A stretch of DNA of 64,000 bases from Membranipora membranacea (Eukaryota > Bryozoa > Gymnolaemata > Cheilostomatida > Membraniporidae): contig OU612075.1 of assembly GCA_914767715.1 (NCBI GenBank), forward strand, positions 5,828,001-5,892,000. The letters run 5' to 3'. Of the stretch, positions 60,082-64,000 are shown in pieces. A model generated the notes under the pieces. That model was not told the origin of the DNA, did no database searches, and saw only the letters and a list, made by a program, of their open reading frames with translations. A program made the translations under genes and the position numbers. Every line of letters starts with the position of its first letter. Position 1 is the stretch's first letter.

Positions 60082-60311
60082 CCTGTTTATGACAAAACAG
60101 AGAGTGGGCTGCCCCTAAAGAGGGACGCAAGTTGCCCGGAGTCCTCATACTGAGAGTGTGATACATCCTAGCAAGCTAGAACGCATCCTAGAGGTGAGGC
60201 CATGGTGGACCTCCTAATCGTGAGTGTGCAGCAAGCTGCCAGAAACTGAAACAGGCACTAATCAGCCATTAGCCATGACACTTTGATCTTAGCCAATAGG
60301 CCGAGAAGTCT
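60082..60311 (-). mobile_element. Repeat headed by the 5' end of U2 snRNA, copy 2
   Basis: From 60311 on the minus strand: ACTTCTCGGCCTATTGGC then TAAGATCAAAGTG, matching U2 snRNA positions from about 5 to 33 with two or three differences. The body is co-linear with copy 1 (GCACACTCACGATTAGGAGG, GGATGCGTTCTAGCTTGC, GCGTCCCTCTTTAGGGGCAG) and ends at CATAAACAG followed by a G run. Same head-body junction as 37031-37271, at an unrelated insertion site. Confidence 0.72.
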
Positions 60312-63304
60312 CCACAAACAATTCGCTACATATTAAGAACGCATCAGATTAAACTTGTTCATTTAAAAAATTGAACTGACATAGTGTAGCATTCTATCAG
60401 GTTTCTGACTTGGAGCTGAGTTGAAATACAGTAATCATAAAGAAATTCACTGGCGGCCAGAGATAAACCTTCCTCTGGCTGAGCTGCTGCATGTAATAAT
60501 GCTGGCTGATGGTCCAAACAAATGAGTCATACCTAAAGAACAATGAGAAGGCGAAAACAGCTGAGAGAAATAGCTTTGACTGCTTTAGCTATGTTTATAA
60601 TATTGGTTACAATGAAGACATATACTACTAATGCTAATTACCTTAATTGACTGGTCTTTTAAATTTATTATGGCATCAAAAAATATATTTATAAATAAAA
60701 ATGTCTCTTTTGACCAGATATTAATCATACTACACAGATCCATATTTCTGCATAATTTGATCTTGAAATTGCAAAAAATTCTCAAAATGACTTAGTTAGA
60801 GTACCCACAAAGAAAAAGGTACACTTAGATAAATGCTGAGGGACTCTAGGCTCAGCGCCTGCCCAAAACAGCTGGGTGGTTAGAGGGGCCCTGTTGGACC
60901 CACAAAGGGGACCCAGGGAAACAATCGGTCTGCCTGTGAAAATTGAAGGATTTCACATCTTTACACATATTAGACCGCTGGCAGCCTATGCAAAATGTGG
61001 CTAGAAATGCAACTTCATTTACGACTATGGGTGGATAGGGTTTGACAGTTGTTACACATAGGGTTTTTCATGCCGATGGCAATGATAATATTGCACTGCA
61101 CACTAAGTTGCACAATAGGTGGTAAATTGCCAAAAATGCTGCTGTCAAAAGGGAAAGTGATCTGAAAGAGCATGTCATAATTAGTGGATCGAGAAATTCG
61201 CATGGATCTGCTATCATAAATAGGCGATATGCGGCCAACAACAGTTGCAATACCCCCTTATATCACCTGTATATAACCATCATTAAAGCGAAAGCACATT
61301 TTCAATTTTGGTGCAATCCCGGGAACTGGCTTAGAATGTTTGTATAGCTCTAATTTTTTATTGTGGTTTTGTCGCCGAGTTAAGGGCAACAACATATCCT
61401 GCATGATTATTAAGTTTGTCTCTGTTTGCAAGTATGGTATAGGAAAAAAGTTTTGAGCAGACATAACATAACATTATCTAGCTCTCTTTACTTATTATAG
61501 CTAGCAAACAATAAAGGTTGGTGGTGGCCAACATAAAGTCACCCGCAAACAAGCTAAACCAAGCTCGAAATAATATTAACTCCTCTAGGGCAGATTCCAA
61601 AGATTATTCATAACGGCCATGGCATGGGTGTATGACTCACCTCACTGCACCGTAAAAAATTGTTATGTGAAAGTCAGCTCCATGGCCTAATGCATGTGAG
61701 GGACCTGGATTTAGGATAATTAAGAGGTTGCACTTTGTGTCCAGGATTTGATTAAGTAGATCCCTACGTAGTAATTCCCAAAAAAGAATAAGGATGTGTT
61801 ACAACAAATTGCAACAATATTACATTATTACATCAATATCCTCTCCATTGAGCACAATATATCCACGTTTTAACCAGAGGAGGGGTGATGAGAAGTCTAG
61901 AGCATCCCAACGCAAGCAAAAGTGATAAGTAGCTCATCGCTCATGCTCATTGATATCTCTCATACATGGCAGGTAGCCCTATTTGGTAGGGTAACACCAG
62001 ATATTTGAACTGATTACCCATGAGACCAGAGCTTTTTGTGAAACTTTATTTGCTTAGTTTGCTGTCATGAGGTCAATTATAACCTAATATAACCCATTAT
62101 ATATATATATATATATATATCATTTGGTTTAAACTTTTTTTATATAATAACACTCTGTGTAACTCTTGCTAGAACTGGGCAAATTATAGTTATCTGATAA
62201 TAAAATAACAAGCTTGAATGCTGCCCTGTGCTGCTGGTGGGCGGCTTTCAGGGTCTCCCAGATCAACCCAGTCCAGCCCAGATATAGACCCCTGCCAACT
62301 TGTCATGTTTGCTGTAGGTTTGCATGGTCAATGGTCACCATGCAACCCATGACCGTTTACACTTGTTAGATAGATGGATTAATTATTAAACTCCTCCGCT
62401 TTCCATTTTTTTGTCATCCCTTTTAATTACCATCCATCAGATTAAAATGCGGAAGTTGCCCTTTTAAATTGTCTGGAAAATACAATGTACTACCATCTAA
62501 TCATGTCTATTTTACCACCTATATAAAACAGTCTTTTTTATCATTATACCAAAGAAATTAAATATTATACCAAATATTTCTTTGGTTTAATTAAAAGAGA
62601 GTTTTGTTTAGTCATAAGGATTAGTTATCAGTGGTTGGTTAACACCTGCAAAAGAATTTTCTGTGCCACCTCAGTCAGTTACTGTTAGACTAGAGTTCCC
62701 AGGTGTGGATAGACTAGAAACATCAATAATCACTCACTCAATTCAGCAAAAAAAAATAGATATATATAATATATGTATATATATAACCAAGTCCAAGGAC
62801 TCATTTTGGATATACAATACACTGTCTACAAGTGAAGCAACTGAAGTGAATATGAAGTCAAGAGAAAGTAATGGTCCGATATAATTGTTCTCACAATTTT
62901 GCTAGTGTTAATGACTTACATATATTGTGTGTCCAGTCATCAGCCAGTGGGTTGTAAAAAAATTATAAGCTGATATGCCTCCTTGTGGGCTATAAAATGT
63001 TTCCCGCCATATGACAAATTAAGTTGGTCCATTAGTTGTGTTGGGTGGTTCGTGCATTTCTTGCAAATAAGTTTAGGTACTCAAGCTCTTAAATGTATCC
63101 GCCATAACACCGAGTCCAACTATTTGCTTAGTTACCCATTGCTTTTGTGGATTTCTGTTTCTGCTTTTCAATTCATATACTAGAAACATGGGCCTCTAGC
63201 AACTCAACTCAGATGAGATTTATTGATAAGCCCAATTCCAGTTGGTTGATACAAAAACGGATTGCATGCATGTTGCATTTTGGCCGTAGCATCAGTAGTT
63301 GGGG
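60312..63304. other. No gene recognised; AT repeat
   Basis: Intergenic AT-rich sequence with a (TA)n tract at about 62097-62121 and short ORFs only. A small inverted repeat (ACCAAAGAAATTAAATATT / AATATTTCTTTGGT) lies at 62548-62586. Confidence 0.45.
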
Positions 63305-63720
63305 AACAAAAAAAGAGGACAAGGCACAAGGACAATAGATAGTAGGTAGGCCTACTACACTACCTACAGTAACAGTTGAGTTGCCTATGGTGGGGTAATG
63401 CTGTTTCTGCAAGGGTTATTATATGAGCCTTGGTTTCTGCATTAGGATTACAGCAGAGGCATTTGGACATACGAGCATGTATATTTGCTAATGTCTATGA
63501 TCAACCACCCCCAAAACAAACAGTATGAATTGATCATTGAGTATACATGCTTGTAACAACAGATGCCTCTGCTGTAATCCTGAGTTTCAAGCTTGCAAGC
63601 CATTGGTTAACATAGGACCACTACAAACCAGAAGATTGCAGAAACAGCCTTACTGCACCAATAGGCAACTGTAGTGTAGGCCTTCTATTGATTACCTTGT
63701 CCTCTTTTTTTTCTAAAGTT
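63305..63720. repeat. Foldback element of about 415 bp
   Basis: AGAGGACAAGG ... AGGCCTACTACACTACC ... AGGATTACAGCAGAGGCAT is mirrored by ATGCCTCTGCTGTAATCCT ... GTAGTGTAGGCCT ... CCTTGTCCTCT. The loop is near 63480-63550. Confidence 0.75.
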
Positions 63721-64000
63721 ATACAAAAGATGGGCAAAGCTGTTGTTCAGCTTCTATTCAAACATCAATAATCCCTAAATTATGAATGAATGGCCGAACT
63801 CAACTGCAGTATTCAACGGTAAAGCATTGACTATGAGCATAACCTAAGATAACTGAACTATGCTGTTACTCCAGCAATAGCATGGGCCTATAGCACTTAC
63901 ATGACTCTACTTTGCCAGTGGTTGATACTGGACATTTACAAAGTAAACGCATTGTGTACAATATACTGCTCAGAATGTTTGCAGCATTTTCCACTGATGC
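63721..64000. other. Window end, nothing recognised
   Basis: No ORF, RNA or repeat that I can support. Confidence 0.4.

Noticed and set aside
1-64000. Bacterial-type systems (operons, CRISPR arrays, prophage)
   Set aside because: Split genes with GT-AG introns, intron-bearing tRNAs and SINEs show a eukaryotic nuclear locus; no direct-repeat/spacer arrays were seen.

Overview
The window is a nuclear locus of an AT-rich animal genome. Genes are split by GT-AG introns, there are tRNA genes with introns, and non-LTR, hAT, SINE and foldback repeats are abundant. The TRIM/B-box-propeller genes with extra zinc modules and the many palindromic MITEs suggest a bilaterian marine invertebrate, possibly a lophotrochozoan. 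No base string fixes the species, so this is inference.

Layout. 1-930: a decayed duplicate of MARC coding exon 1. 3067-12682 (+): DNA polymerase eta, nine exons from the fingers/palm to the C-terminal PIP box; exon 1, with the first catalytic Asp, is not visible. 13856-18868 (-): convergent TRIM-like gene (RING, B-boxes, zinc ribbon, coiled coil, beta-propeller), copy A. 18.9-24.0 kb: nested foldback and hAT elements and a SINE. 24054-27684 (+): complete MARC (mitochondrial amidoxime-reducing component), six exons, 331 aa. 28.4-29.8 kb: dead non-LTR reverse transcriptase. 29.8-39.8 kb: gene-poor, repeats only, including the first of two elements headed by the 5' end of U2 snRNA. 39829-42475 (-): C-terminal quarter of CBP/p300 (half of TAZ2, NCBD, tail), broken by at least five lesions. 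42.6-46.3 kb: cluster of intron-bearing tRNA-Tyr genes and pseudogenes in both orientations. 46.3-55.9 kb: second copy of 8.84-18.88 kb, about 97-98% identical by eye, carrying the last three polh exons (with a nonsense codon) and the 3' part of the TRIM-like gene. Here the TRIM-like gene continues to its true start at 58169 (11 exons, 821 aa). 58.2-64 kb: no gene recognised; second U2-headed element, SINE, foldbacks.

How the pieces relate. Polh is whole only in the left copy and the TRIM-like gene is whole only in the right copy. This is the signature of a direct duplication whose left breakpoint lies inside a tRNA-Tyr gene, with 27 kb of other sequence between the copies. An uncollapsed-haplotype assembly error would look similar and must be excluded. 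Between the two TRIM copies, amino-acid changes are concentrated in the beta-propeller exons, while the RING, B-box and coiled-coil exons are nearly identical.

Most notable: (1) a candidate snRNA(U2)-headed repeat family; (2) a polymerase eta tail with five spaced FF/WF...DPF motifs, SIM-like acidic segments and a terminal PIP box but no visible UBZ finger; (3) a TRIM protein with an extra zinc module in front of its RING; (4) propeller-focused divergence of the TRIM pair. Exon coordinates were derived by reading splice sites and checking phase by hand; no alignment software was used.
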